A stretch of 64,000 nt of DNA. Origin: Antitrichia curtipendula. Its lineage: Eukaryota; Streptophyta; Bryopsida; Hypnales; Leucodontaceae. The first letter of the stretch is position 1, and the number at the start of each line of letters is the position of its first letter. The stretch spans positions 19,880,254 through 19,944,253 of the forward strand of contig OX579641.1 of the NCBI GenBank assembly GCA_951230915.1, given 5' to 3'. This document shows, piece after piece, positions 34,875-50,918 of the stretch. The notes beneath the pieces are model-generated. The model worked only from the letters and a program-made list of their open reading frames with translations, did no database searches and was not told the DNA's origin. The translations under genes were made by a program, and so were the position numbers.

Positions 34875-35990
34875 TTGGCAAATTTCAAGGTATGTTTTTT
34901 TTGGGAACAGACACTTATGGGGTCATTTTCAGATGGTGATTCTAGAAAGCGAATGAGGGTGAGTCAATCTACAGTTCAATATCTATGCACTCTTTTAGGG
35001 CCTATTTTGAAGAAGAAGGATACACATTTAAAAAAAATATTAGTGTGGAGTGGAGGATTGCAATAACTCTTTCTTGATTAGCTACAAGTAATTCATTGCA
35101 TATGATTGGTGATTTATTTGGCGTAGGATTGAGTACAACTTCTATTATTGTGAAGGATTATTGTGAAGTTATTATGATTCACTTGAGACCATTGGTTTTA
35201 AAAAAATCAAATTTTGCTTGGATGAAAGAAACAGCAAAGGATTTTGAAGTACTATATTGGTATTCTGCTTATTCTAGGGACAATAGATGGTAGCCACATC
35301 CCTATTATAGCACCATCTCATGACCCTGTTGCATACTATTGTCAAAAGGGATATTATTCATATTTACTACAAGAAATTGTAGATGCTGATTGCAAATTAT
35401 GGAACTATGATTTTGAATGGGCTGGATGGATTCATGATTGGGCTTATTTCAGAAATCAGAAATTGAGAAGAAGACTACGAGAGGTGCATTTTTACCTTAC
35501 AAATTCATTGGTGATGTGATGTTGCATATCCTATGAGGCCTTGGTTTTACTCGTCATTCAAGGGAGAAAGAAAAGGATTGCCTAAAAGAAAAGCACATTG
35601 AAAATTTATCCAATCAAGCATTTGTATGGCTATGGAAAGAGTATTTGGAATTCTGAAAGGAAGATGGCACATATTATTGAAAATAATTGACATGCATATT
35701 ATTGAAAATTGTCTAACATTGTTACAATGTCTATGTCTCTACAATTTGTGTATTCTAGAGAATGATGAATTCTCCATAAATTGGGCTAAAGAAGCAAAAA
35801 AAGAATTGCAAATTGAAGCCAATATGTCATTAGGAAAACTGCAAGAAACCGATATGTTTCATTCTTTGGAATCATCATTGCGGGAAATGAAAGAACTCCA
35901 AAAAAATTCAAAAGGTGAAGAAACTCCATTCATAGAATTGAAGAAGAAGAAGAAATTGAGAATGAGGAAAATCTTGCATGTGAAGAAATG
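34875..35990 (+). pseudogene. PIF/Harbinger transposase, frame-shifted remnant
   Basis: Three plus-strand frames together read as a DDE_Tnp_4 (Harbinger/HARBI1-like) nuclease. The N-terminal part has 'SQSTVQYLCTLLGPIL' and then 'MIGDLFGVGLSTTSIIV', a helix-turn-helix. Next come 'GTIDGSHIPI' (first catalytic Asp) and 'DWAYFRN' preceded by IH (second Asp). The last part has 'MERVFGILKGRWHILLK' (catalytic Glu). Stops near 35066 and 35518 and a frame change near 35260 show it cannot make a full protein. After the catalytic Glu an open lysine-rich tail runs to 35990. A matching Myb-like ORF remnant lies at 37160-37603 on the opposite strand. Confidence 0.8.
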
Positions 35991-36178
35991 AGGACAAAAT
36001 GACAAGAAAAAATAAAGAACATGTTGGTTTATTCAACTCAAGATCATTTGTTGCTAGCCAAGACTTTTTATAAAAGTCATTTGGCTAAAATTCAAACATT
36101 CAATTCGAAAACTGTACCCACAATGATGACGATTGTAGCTTAAATGAGGAGGAGTACACTCTAGAGCTTATTGATTAA

Positions 36179-37151
36179 TCCCTCACCGCCCAAAGGGACC
36201 AAAAGTGTCCTCACACAATCTAACAGTCAACTTCAAAGTGTTGTAACTTTTGCATCCGATATCCAAATTCAATCAAACTTGTTGGAAAAGTTGAGCATAT
36301 TAGTTTATTTTTGTGGAAATTTTTTCAAATATATCCAAGATGTACTGAATTTTTGAAAGCCATTCGAAGTTCATAAGTCTAATTTGAATTCACCACAGTG
36401 CATTGAGATGGCTGCAACTCTAGGGGCTTGTATCTTTTTCATCAAATGTTAGTTTTTAATAAATAAAAAATTCGTTCCCCATAAAGTATAATTATTGCGG
36501 TAAAATTTTCATGTCAATCCAAGTTGTTTTGAATGCTTGGGAGCAATTCGAAGTTCAAAATCCAGACATTTTTGCATTGCAGTGAACTTTGGCGGCTTAT
36601 AACCTCTTTAGACAGGGTTTGTTTTCAATAATTTTTGTTGGAAAAGTTGAGCATACTAGTCTAGTTCTTCTAGTAAAAATTTCATATCAATCCAAAAAGT
36701 TATTATTGACTGAGAATCATTGTAGTAAAGGTAGGTTTAGCCATAGATGTGTTTTTCTGCTACTTTTTTCACTATTTTTTGACATTTCAAAACAATTTTG
36801 CAAACGCAATGAGTCAATTGAGTGATTTTTTCTCCCACCAAAGTGTTTGTATTTTGGTTTTGAAGCATTTTGTAGTTTAAAGTTTTCTCATTCGAGTAGG
36901 TTTAGAAATCGAATTTCACCTCCAAATGTGTTTATAGGAAAATTTCAGCATCTTTTTTCAACACTAGAACATTATAATCTTTCAATCTGGACGGTCAAAT
37001 GACCCCAAATTTGATTCACACCATCTACAATATGCACACTACAAGATTGTATGGTTGACATCTTCATACCTTACTCACATTTAGATTTATAATACTTGAA
37101 AAACAAGGTTGTTTTTTTGACATGTTTAGGCCTAACTTGGGCAGTAAGGGG
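36179..37151. mobile_element. TTAA-flanked element between the Harbinger genes (973 bp)
   Basis: The left end TCCCTCACCGCCCAA corresponds to the inverse of the right end (CCCCTTACTGCCCAAG). TTAA lies at 36175-36178 and 37152-37155. The interior consists of loose repeats ('TTGGAAAAGTTGAGCATA', 'TTCGAAGTTCA') and does not code. It is a distinct subfamily sharing only termini and target site with the 580-bp copies. It separates the Harbinger transposase remnant from the Myb-like remnant. Confidence 0.75.
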
Positions 37152-37159
37152 TTAAACAA

Positions 37160-37603
37160 TCAAATTGATAGTCTACTCTTTCTAGCATCTCATTTGCTCT
37201 CTCAAATTTTTTCATCAAATTTGTGCTAGTTTATATCATTTTCTCAAAGATAACAATGGCTCTATCATGAAAGTTTTGTTTACCTTTTGATGGTGGTCTA
37301 GAAATGGTTGTTGGAGTTGGTGCACTTTCCACATTTGGGGTTGAATTGGTCTACTTTGTACATTATTTGTGGTTGTAGCCGAGACATGCTTCATGATTTG
37401 CCCGGCTTAGTGATACTACTAATTTAGAGCATCGTAGATTTTTCTCTCTTGCCTTTCATTGCCAGAAATGTTATTGGCCATTTGGTCTTCTTTGTAAAAA
37501 TAAAAAATGGACTTGAATTTCTTACGGCATGTCACAGCAATGCGGTTGAATTTAAGTAGCATGACAACCATTCGAGCATGAAGCCTCACCCAAGTATCAA
37601 ATC
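37160..37603 (-). pseudogene. Myb/SANT-like ORF remnant of the Harbinger element
   Basis: After a good 3' splice site (TTGCTTGTAG at about 37604-37613) the minus strand reads 'FDTWVRLHARMVVMLLKF', 'IAVTCRKKFKSIFYFYKED' and 'NNISGNERQERKIYDALN'. Two stops at 37416-37421 follow, then 'AGQIMKHVSATTTNN' in the same frame. The W...R...CRKKF...YK pattern is that of the Myb/trihelix-like second protein of PIF/Harbinger transposons, which helps the transposase bind DNA. Its position, convergent to the transposase remnant, supports this. The upstream exon was not identified. Confidence 0.5.
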
Positions 37604-38190
37604 CTACAAGCAAAAGATTCAAAAAACATGAAAAAATCAAAAATGATATTGGAAGAATTATTACAGCACATGCTCTCATTGTGAAACAAGGACTAGATAG
37701 GATATAAATGAAAAAGGGAGGTAGCACTCATCAAGGAAAGGAAGCAGATGGAGGTTTTGTTCATATCATACAAAGTCTCTCACATTGTAATGGTAGAAAC
37801 TAGGTCTCAAACCCCACTAACAACATTGTATTTGCATATGATGTAATTGTTCTTCCTTTGCCTTAGGCTTATTAGGGACCTATGAGGAGCCTATTTCTGA
37901 CGAATTCAAGCTCCATCTCCCCCTTCAATGCAATCAATTGAAGCACCTCCGAGTCCTCCCACATTCGATTTGCCTCTTTTCCTTTGACTTTTCCTTCAAT
38001 TTTCAACATTTGCTTTTTGACTCTCTTCTATTTTATTCTCTCTAACTTCAGTTGAAAAGGGTCAAAATGCTCTATAAGAAATTGAAGCCAAAAAAAATTC
38101 CAACCTCATCAAAGGCGGTTGATTGCAAAAGAAAGGATTTTGAGAGAAGTTGTCCATCTTTTCTACTTATGAAAAAATGAGAGAGCTAAC
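37604..38190. other. Probable 5' part of the Harbinger second gene
   Basis: No clear coding frame. The minus-strand ORF at 37419-37727 runs through a likely intron here. Sequence to about 38190 may belong to the decayed Harbinger element, but its terminal repeat was not found. Confidence 0.3.
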
Positions 38191-38475
38191 CATTACAAAA
38201 AATATGAGGCCTCAACAAGGCCGTGAGTGCTGATTTTCGGGACCCGCGGGTGATATTACGGAAAAAAAAAAAAAAAAAAATAACTTTTTTTTTTCCCCGA
38301 AAAAAAAATTGAAAAGTGACGTCACGCTGATGTGGCGCTGACGTCAGCGCTGGCGTGGAACTTCGACCACGTCAGAATTTCAGTTTCTGAATTTTTTTTT
38401 TGAAAAAAAACTCCGTAGTATCACTATGGGGTCCAGGCTTAACAGCCTTCCGGAGGCCTCATATTTTTTGTAATG
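38191..38475. mobile_element. Fold-back MITE with TGACGTCA-type motifs
   Basis: The 23-bp terminal inverted repeat is perfect (CATTACAAAAAATATGAGG... and its inverse). Inside are long A and T runs and a cluster of TGACGTCA / TGACGTGG-like motifs around 38318-38375. The subterminal 'TGATTTTCGGGACCC' matches 'TGATTTACGGGACCC' in the element at 1197-1522, so they form one family. Non-coding. Confidence 0.75.
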
Positions 38476-39430
38476 AAACAACAAAGAGTTGCAAAAAATT
38501 GAGCGGCTTTTGGACTGTGCCTCCTAGTGTGAAGGGCCAAGAAGCCGAATTCTTGGATTTCTAAAATTTGATTGGTGAAAATCAACATACTCTCAACCTT
38601 GTGCCGTAGTGTGAAGTGACCTAAGCCCTTTAGAACTCTCTCATTGCCTTATTGAGCTTCAATTACTTCCGAATAGAAGGCTATTGATAGAAGTAAGGTT
38701 TCCTTTTATTTGGTGTCAAGTTTGCACGCCCCAAAATAAAACTTGAATTGTTGAATGTCTAAATATCAATACCTAAATTATGAGTATGGATGGTGAAAGA
38801 AGGCTTAGTAAATTGTCAAAAAAAAGTAAGCCATTAGAAAAAGTCATTGAACAAATGTCTTCATAAAACTTCACCATTATGCTTCTCATTTTTTTTCCAC
38901 ATACCCTATATATGGGTTGGTTTTGTAAATAATGAATCAAAATTTGAAGCATGTCCAATTGTGTACATCTTATACCAAGTTTGGTTGCCCACCTAAGAGC
39001 TAAAACTAAATTTTGGGGAGGTGAAGCATCTTGAAATAATTTTCAAAAAAAGTTCCTTGAAAGACAAGTGAAAATGGTATCTAACCCAAGTCATCTCATA
39101 TTTTTTGGAACTTTGTGGAATTAGTTATGAGTTTTTTAACTTGAAAGGACATAGGGCTCTAAAATTGCCCACCTCCTAAAATGTACATTTTTTGCAAATT
39201 GCTAAAAGCTACCCAGAAGCAACATGTACAAATAGTTTACATTTAAGGAGGTGGGTGGTTTTAGAACATGTGCGCTTTAGAACCTCCTACCTTATCTGAT
39301 CAGGGCACTTCTTTCCATGCTCTGAGCATCTAACGCTTTGCAGAACAGTGGCAGAATGACGCAAGGAAGCACACGACGCGATCCCCAAGGTACCATATAA
39401 TGATTGCAGAACAATAGAATTAAAAGCCTG
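38476..39430. repeat. Intergenic with dispersed repeat (39010-39300)
   Basis: No gene seen. The part around 39030-39130 ('CATATTTTTTGGAACTTTGTG') recurs inverted near 53080-53200. The end at 39250-39295 ('GGTGGTTTTAGAACATG', 'CTCCTACCTTA') resembles the right end of the element at 54966-55371. Confidence 0.5.
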
Positions 39431-39719
39431 CCCCACTAGGAAAAGATATTAGCATCTACCAGCTCCTTGTTCTGTTGAAGCGAATGTTGCGGCCAATATA
39501 CCGAACGCTGATATAAGGAAGACGGCAATTTATCCATAAACGATTTCAGTAAACCAGACCATGTATTTTTAGCTTCAGATCCCGAATATAATAACCAACA
39601 CAAGTCCAATGCATCTATCTTTTTCCGGTACTGAGTTTCTTTCTCCTGAAAGCCAGGCCTACAATCCCTGAAGTCCTGAACATGAAAACAGGTCACATCG
39701 CGTTAGGAAGGAGGCGTGG

Positions 39720-39725
39720 CTTTAT
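39720..39725 (-). terminator. Candidate polyadenylation signal of the CDPK gene
   Basis: AATAAA on the minus strand, about 375 bp downstream of the CDPK stop codon. The region between may be 3' UTR; an 86-codon minus-strand frame at 39436-39696 lies beyond it and shows no known domain. Confidence 0.35.
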
Positions 39726-40098
39726 TTGCATCCCTCATCAGAAATTTATGAACGACTTTGACATAAATAGGTGGCTTGTGCCTATTTTACAGGAGCATGC
39801 CTCATACACTACAAGCCGAGTTTGCTTCTAATGGATTGTATGCTTATTCGCTCCATGCAAATCATTAAAATCTCACCGATCACATCCTCTTGCCTTGTCC
39901 ACTTAGCATGCAGTGGACAGAAGGGCGTAAGGTGTATTTCTCAAACTACATGCCATCGTCCTGCAAAGCAAGGGTAGAGGATCACATCGTCTCAATCCCT
40001 AGCTCAATTTCTGACCACAAGCAAGAGATAATTAATTGGGCGCGGGTCTTTTCTTCCATATGGGAGATTAATACCAAGTTTACCCCTATCCATAAACG

Positions 40099-43879
<3,781 letters not shown>

Positions 43880-45035
43880 CTTACGACACTCTCCACCGTC
43901 GTGACTAGATTTTTACACTCCGCCACTGGCCGAGTTAAACGTCAATCGCGTTTATTAAAATCCGCATCTACGAGCAGCCAACATCGACTAGCGTGTACCT
44001 TGCTCGGATCAGCTGGATGCTGAACACTAGCCATTCCCTTACCTCCCTCCAAGCCAACTCCAAATCCACGAATCCACTCTCTCAAAATCGCCACATGCCA
44101 TAAATCATCTTCACTAATCTAATCCGCAAGCAAGCACTCCGCCACATGCACCTTCCAAATCCAAATCTGCAAGTGAGCTTGTCACAGTCACAAAAACTAC
44201 ATCACGTTCCACTTCCGTCAACACGCTTCTTGCTTCCAAAATTGCGCCAAGCTCCAAACGAGGTAGAAAACAAAACCAAGTGCTATGTACGAGATTCGTC
44301 CAAGCGAACACGGGGTGCATACCAAACGCATGGATCGACGCCCATACCGTGCTAAAGCTTACACGACCATCGCAGTCATCGTCATCATCATCATCATCCC
44401 GTCCGCTCTCGCTACGCAACGTGAGCAAACGATCAAACCCCATCTCCATCGCCAGTCTCCATTTTGCTCTGGCCCCCGCCCGCCCGCCCGTCCGCCAAGG
44501 GCCACCCGTTCTCGAGCACGGGTCCCGTTCTCTGGCGCGCGGGTGCCGTCAGAGATTGACACTCCGAACTCCTGAGAGCGGGTGCCGTGATGTATACCGC
44601 GGTCGGGTGGGCGAGCGACGAGGCCGAGATTGCAGTGAGCTTAGATCGCCAGGGAACCTTCGTCCTCCTCGCTGCGCTTTTCTATTGGGGGAACGAGATG
44701 CGGGTTGACGCGTCATTGTGAGTAGGGAACCGAACGTGGGAACTTTGTGAACACGCAGAACGTTCACATCTTTCCTCTCAGGTCGTGCAAGCTGCCACTT
44801 GCCAGAGATCCCGGAATAAGTTACCGGTGCTCATTATTTTCTGCGTTCTCCAAGTTCCCGTTGTCATTGATGTGAGTTTGTTTGGGGGCGTTGAATTGAA
44901 GAGTACCATAGCAGTTCCGTTCCCTATGGTGACGTACCACTCATGTAACTATGAAGTACACTAATTTTTTTAATTTAGGGGTGGGTTATTTACTTATTTT
45001 CCACCTAGACCTGACCAACTGACCAAGGGTCTAGT
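43880..45035 (-). promoter_or_regulatory. Upstream region of the CDPK gene
   Basis: GC-richer than the intergenic average, with a (CAT)n run near 44380-44398 and a C/G-rich stretch at 44460-44680. Arginine/proline-rich and poly-Asp frames here are products of composition and repeats. Likely contains the CDPK 5' UTR and promoter; after about 44900 the sequence returns to AT-rich intergenic DNA. Confidence 0.4.
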
Positions 45036-45320
45036 CAGGGCTTTTTTTTCGTTTTTTATGAAGTGCCAAGGTGGCGATGTAAAGTATTATATTGGTGCTC
45101 CAAATTTCAGCATTCATCCAAATATTGGATAGGAAATATCACATTTGCACATATCACATGTTTCTAATTCTATTTTCATCCACAATTTGGTGATTTCATC
45201 CTAGATTTTATTGCAATTCAATGGCTTTTGGCGAAAAACAATTCAATTTTTTGCCATTTTTAAGCCAAACTATTTTTTTCTAGTATAATCTGATATTAGA
45301 AAGCCAAAAAAAAAGTCCTG
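45036..45320. mobile_element. hAT-type MITE, copy 1 (285 bp)
   Basis: It starts CAGGGCTTTTTTTTC and ends AAAAAAAAAGTCCTG. The interior ('GAAGTGCCAAGGTGGCGATG', 'GGTGCTCCAAATTTCA', 'TTCATCCACAATTTGG') is shared with copies at 45367-45659 and 53721-53986. CAGGG-type ends fit the hAT superfamily. The 8-bp flanks (GGTCTAGT, GTTTAATG) no longer match well. Confidence 0.7.
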
Positions 45321-45366
45321 GTTTAATGGAATTCTTATTAGAGCGTCTGCACTCTTGAATGCAAAC

Positions 45367-45659
45367 TAGAGATATTTTTTTTTCATTCATTTTTTGTGAA
45401 GTGCAAAAGTGGCAATGTAAAATGTTACATTGATGCTCCAAATTTTAACATTCATACACATACTGGATAGAAAATATCACATTAGCACATATCAAATGTC
45501 TATAATTTTGTTTTCATCTACAATCTAACAATCTCATCCAAGATTCTTTTTTTAGTTTGAAGTTTTGTGGCAAAAAACTTCATAGTTTGTTGCCATTTCT
45601 TAGCCAGATTATTTTTTCTAATGCAATCTAGTATTATAATGCCAAAAGAAAAAGCCCTT
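45367..45659. mobile_element. hAT-type MITE, copy 2 (293 bp)
   Basis: Diverged copy with the same interior as 45036-45320. Its outer bases have decayed (left TAGAGATATTTTTTTTTC, right AAAAAGCCCTT). The 8-bp direct repeat ATGCAAAC (45359-45366 and 45660-45667) is intact and gives the borders. Only 46 bp separate it from copy 1. Confidence 0.75.
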
Positions 45660-45667
45660 ATGCAAAC

Positions 45668-48600
45668 TCTATCATGTACTCAAATTAAATTTTTCCTTTG
45701 AAGGTGGGACATGCTCAATTTCACATATTTCAACTAGAGACGGTTCATTCTAATAAGGTACAATACTCCATTTGAGTCCAATCTCCCATTCCAAGATATC
45801 TAGAAAAAATACCATTCCAAGTTGTTTGTATTGAAAAATGAAAAATACAAATGAAGGAAAAATTGTTTGCTTTAGAGAATTGATTGCATAAAATGAAGAT
45901 AACGTATGCCTAGAATGGGTAGAATGTATACCTTAATTATACGTTGGCATCGATTCACTTTGAATTAGACTCCAATCAATGCAAATTGATTCATTTTAGC
46001 AATAGAAGTACATATTTGGAATTGACATCATTATGCATTGAATTAGGCATGCATGTATTAAGTCGGGCATGGGTTGGTAGGAGCCCTACAAGACTACAAT
46101 AGCTATTTTTTGATGTTGATAGGCATGTCTATGGGCTTTCATGGGAACATCACAAAGTTTACAACCTACAATTTATCAACAATTATCGTGTGGTTATTGT
46201 TGTTTCATGGTTTTGCACGTTAATTTAACAATTATCACATTGTTACGACGCATTACTGCACAATTTACTACATTGTTACGATGCATCATTAGTTGGGCCT
46301 TCATAAAATGTCAAACTTGGGACTTCATAGAAGAAAGGCCAAAGTCTCAATTCTAAGTTCCAACTCTAAGTCCCAACTTGTCTTATGCCTAATGTTATAT
46401 GGCAATTAAGTATCCAAAATATGAGTGAAAAAGTGAAAAAGTCATATTGGGGATGTTTTTAGCATTAAAATACATTGGACAGAGTGAGACAAAATGTCAA
46501 TTCACAAGTTGAGACTTGGAACCCAATTTGGATCCATTTTTATTAGACCCAACCCAAGCTCCCAATCCCACTTCTTTGGTGCCCAAACTTCCAAAATGTG
46601 TTGCCATGTAGGTATTTGGGAGTGTATAGAGACTTGGGACATAGTGTGAAGCCCTAAGCCTTAATTTGAATCCCTTTCCAAATTTGATTTTTGAGTATTT
46701 AGTGGGCCTTGAGACATAGTGTGAAGCGACTCTTAGAATTCTCCACCTTTACACACCAAATGTATCATATAAATAGTTAATTAATCCATCACAAATACAA
46801 TGTGGTAAAATTGACTAGACTTAGATTTGAAGAGCCATTGCTTGACATTTGTTGTTGAAGCATTAGTGCAAACCACCTATTAATAATATCAAATATAAAT
46901 TACATATTAAATTTGTACCAACCTTCTCTTGGATATTCAAGAAGAATAATGCAACTTTGCATCTACATGAATGAAGAACATGTTTGGCATAGTCCTATAA
47001 CCTATACTACACAGAAGTAATCCCCTTGCTTCAAGTTAATAACTTTCAATAATAAATATGCCATTGTTAATTTGCTCATAAGCGTTATAATGCTATGCAT
47101 TGTTCAATTTTTTAAAAGAAAAACTAATGACTTTATTAATAATATCTTTTTATTTTTGTTGAAATTTATAGAACATTTTCATACATTCTAATATTCTACA
47201 TATCAATGAGATATATGATTGATATATTCATAAGTACCTCATGTCTTTTATTTAGTCATCAAAAAATAAATTAAGCATTTTTTGAAAAAATCATTTTGTT
47301 TTATTAAAATTTGATATAGAATGTACTTACTTGTTCAAAGTTTCTATCAAATTCTAAATCATATATATAAATATGCTTATTTATGCATTATTTTTAATAC
47401 TAATACACAATATGCCTTTAAATGAAAGATTATTGAATATTTTCAAATTTCAATACTATACTAGTAAAGAAGACACATTCCTATCAAGTATTTATTTATT
47501 TCTCCCAAAACTCCTTTAAAAAAAATTTAGAATGTAAACATCCCTTAAGAAAATTGGTTAAAAAAATTTTAATTTAAAAAAATTGACAAATATATTTTAG
47601 ACTATTATTTGCAAAAAATTTACCAAAAGTATAATATATAATTGAATAGATTATTGATTAAATTTTATTGTTCAATAATTTATGATTTAATTCCAAAATG
47701 CAAAAATCTAATAATATTAAACATTCAGATTTACAATAGACTTCCTTGCACAAAATCTTCAATAGAAAAAAAAATAGAAAAATTTCAAAATAATATTTTT
47801 GATATTTGAAATGGACTTCAAAGGATATTTTGTTGAAAAATAAGATTTTAGAAATAGTATTTTGGTAAGATTTTACTTAGCTTCAAAGTTTAGTTAACAC
47901 CTAAATGTAGTGCATGCCTTGGACATTTAGAGGTTGAAGATTTGTTAAAATGCATTATATTGTTTTTTCTTTTGTTTATTGATTGGTATCTTACAAGTTC
48001 ATTTAATTTATGAGACAAATATTATATTATTCTCAAATTTCTCATAACTTTACGTTGTTCATTTAGGAAGTTCTTAATAATATATGAATTTTTTAATTTT
48101 TTTAATTTTTTAATTTTTGGAATAATGTTAAAATTGATTTATAGAAATGATCTTTGCAATCAAACTTAGGAAAGAATGAAACCTTTCCCACTATGTTGTG
48201 AAAAATATTGAATTTCAAAATTTTTACATATTACAAATTACAAAATTATTTTACTTTAATTTTGGATGTGGCAATGATACAGGACATACTAGTCTATACT
48301 TTAAATTAGGTTGTTTTTATTTTGTTTGATACACTGAGATCTAACAAACTACTTTTGGTACTGCTCAAAAGCTTTTGACAAGGAAGGGTACACAGAGTGG
48401 CGTTTGGACAAATGGTGTGAAAGTTATTGAATTTCAAAGTTTTTTATGAATTGAAAACTGATTTAAATTATTTTTTATTTTCATTGAACCGGCATGAAAC
48501 GGATCAAGATGGGTCAAAATAGTGTGAAAGTTATGAATTTTTAAATTAAAAAAAAATTAAATTAATTCTTATTTGAAAAAAAATCCATAACTTTTGAATT

Positions 48601-49973
48601 GCATGTCCAAATGCCACATAACAAGCCCTTGCACTCCTTTGTGCATAAGGCCTTTTATTTGTAGTAAAAACACAACCTCTCACTCTACAGTGTAAAAGCT
48701 ACTAAATTTCAAAGGTTTTCTAAATAAAAAAATTAGAAAACTATTTTTACTTTTATTTTATCAAGAATGCAACCTTTCACACTATGTTGTGAAAATATTG
48801 AATTTCAAAATTTTACAAATTAAAAATTAAAAAATCATTTTACTTTAATTTTGGTTGTGGCAACGGCACATGGCATATTAGTTACTAACTTAAATATGAC
48901 TCCAAATTTTTACGTTCCTGTGGAAAATTTGAAAAGAAAAGAAAATGTTAAATGTTTAGGGACATCAGCTTCGAGATTTGTGTATATGGTCATGAGCTTC
49001 ATCTTTTCAAGGTTAACCCATAACGACGCCAAGGACATTTTTTGGCCAATGAATGACAAAGAATCTTTCCATGCAAGAGATGAGGGCAACTATTCATCTT
49101 CCAAACTTTGTGTGGGAAGGTCTTCTACAATAGCTTGTCTTCCAATGAGTGTTTTTTCATGTTTTTAAGCCAAAAATTGACGTAGTACTCAAACAAATGA
49201 TTTCCACAGTGGCTGGCTCATTGTTTAAGGGTTAACACCTAAATAATGGACCCATGACTACTGATTTCAAGCCTCATTGTCCATCACTAAAATTTGCTTC
49301 CATTTTGCAACTAGATTTGTACAAAAAATTCATATTTATTTTTCAGAGATGAAATTACATGTCTTCTTTACTTCATAAAAAATCTAGATTTATTTGTAGA
49401 AGATTAATTTTTTTGAATATTTTTAAAGAAAAAGTGAAGAAAAATCACATAAAACAGAAAATTAATTCAAAAACTCTTAAACTTTCACCACGAATATGTA
49501 TTACAATGAAGAATATCATAGTGTAAAATCAATTTCCATGTCATTCTGTAATTAGAATTCAATATACATTGAAAATACATGCAAAGTTCAAATTGCAATA
49601 AAATATTCAATATTCAATATATGAACTTTTTTTGAAATTCAAACTAGAGTAGAAACTAGAGTAGGTGACCTTCATTTTGTCAGTTGGTCTCATACTCAAG
49701 GAATTTTATTTTTGTAGAGAAATTTCAGATTTAGAGCACAAAGCAACAACTTCCTAAAATACACTAAAATAGCATATTTTGTGATCCGTGCATTTTTACT
49801 AACTTCTCATTTACGTAAAGACAAACACTAGCAAGATTGCAAATTCAATTGGATACTCTTCATAACCCAATAAGAAAAATATGGATGAAGAAATGCTTTC
49901 AAACTCTTTCTAGGCATGAGATTGTCATCCAAACGCCATAGAGACATAGAATGGCGCCTACAAGGTTCCAGGA
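45668..49973. other. Long AT-rich gene desert
   Basis: No gene recognised in 4.3 kb. Internal dispersed similarity is visible: 48160-48260 and 48765-48860 repeat each other ('CAACCTTTCACACTATG', 'TTTTACTTTAATTTTGG'). Motifs like TAGTGTGAAGC occur near 46640 and 46725. TTAACACCTAAAT motifs at 47895 and 49230 look like single decayed ends of TTAA elements. A 105-codon frame at 48851-49168 crosses a dispersed repeat and is not supported. Confidence 0.5.
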
Positions 49974-49977
49974 TTAA

Positions 49978-50746
49978 CCCTTAAGTGCTGCTCCGACGTC
50001 CATTTTCTGAAAGATGACCAAAGGGTTTGTAGGTGTTGTTTTGTCCAATTAACTTCTCATTCATCCAATGTAACACTTTAATCTTAAAAAGGCAACCTTT
50101 TCCTTAACCCCTAAGCGCTCAAACGACCATTTTATGGTCGCTGCCCGACTTCGGGCAGATTTTTCGGGCAAAAAATAACTTTTTTCAAATTTTTTTTTTT
50201 TTTTTTTAAGAAAATATTGGATTGTCTTTCAATATTTATATTCAAAACTAAGATCGCTATGGTCAAACAAAAACTATAAGAGAAATAGCACAAAGAGTCT
50301 AGTATTGCCTAGTGTTGAAAAACTTACTATTTGGGGAAAGTGTTGGTGTTTTCATTACTGAATCTTATGCATTTTTTCACAAATCAATAGAAACCACAAT
50401 TTTGACCAATCAAAAAAAAATTCAATTGCTAAAGATAGAAATTGTATTTTTGGTGAATTTTTAAAGTTATATCTTCAAAATTCATTTGAAGAGAATCTAA
50501 AAATAATTTTATAATTTTGACCATACGGATATTTTCTTCTTTTTGTGCTTCACATTATCTATTTTAATGCAAACTTCAAAAAAGTGGTAGAACTTATATT
50601 TTATAACACATTTGTGTTTTGTCCAAACCCCTTGAGCTTTTAGGGGTTAATGACCAATTTCATGAAATTTCGGTAAATGATATTTTTGAACCAAGATATA
50701 AACAAAAATGTGCAAAATTTCAAAAAAGGATTGAGGCGTTAAGGGG
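49978..50746. mobile_element. TTAA-flanked element hosting a nested TTAA element
   Basis: Outer ends CCCTTAAGTGCTGCTCC and the inverse of CCCCTTAACGCCTC, with TTAA at 49974-49977 and 50747-50750. Inside sits a second TTAA element (50108-50646). Taking out the inner one leaves only about 220 bp of outer element, so the outer pairing is less certain than the inner. Confidence 0.5.
50108..50646. mobile_element. Inner TTAA-flanked element (539 bp)
   Basis: It starts CCCCTAAGCGCTCAAACG and ends with CTTGAGCTTTTAGGGG, whose inverse matches the start in most positions. TTAA lies at 50104-50107 and 50647-50650. The sequence is unlike the 580-bp subfamily, apart from the termini. No ORF. Confidence 0.65.
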
Positions 50747-50918
50747 TTAAAGGTAGACTTATCAGATTTTCCAAAGAGTTCATTTTGATCGTGAAATCCA
50801 ATGGAAGGTTTCCACGTCATCCAATTTCTGCCGTATGGCAGACTATAATTGATGCCGTGGCAATGGTTGCCCCCTCCAAAGGTACTTCAGTCATCCACGC
50901 CACCTGCAGAAACTTTTG

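Noticed and set aside
39436..39696. 86-codon minus-strand ORF beyond the CDPK stop
   Set aside because: No domain recognised; may lie in or beyond the CDPK 3' UTR. No splice path links it to the kinase, which already has a complete C-terminus.
44114..44708. Overlapping ORFs on both strands, including poly-Asp and Arg/Pro-rich frames
   Set aside because: The translations reflect a (CAT)n run and GC-rich composition in the CDPK upstream region; no domain or conserved pattern.
48851..49168. 105-codon plus-strand ORF
   Set aside because: Crosses a dispersed repeat (inverted relative near 17990-18065) and shows no family resemblance.
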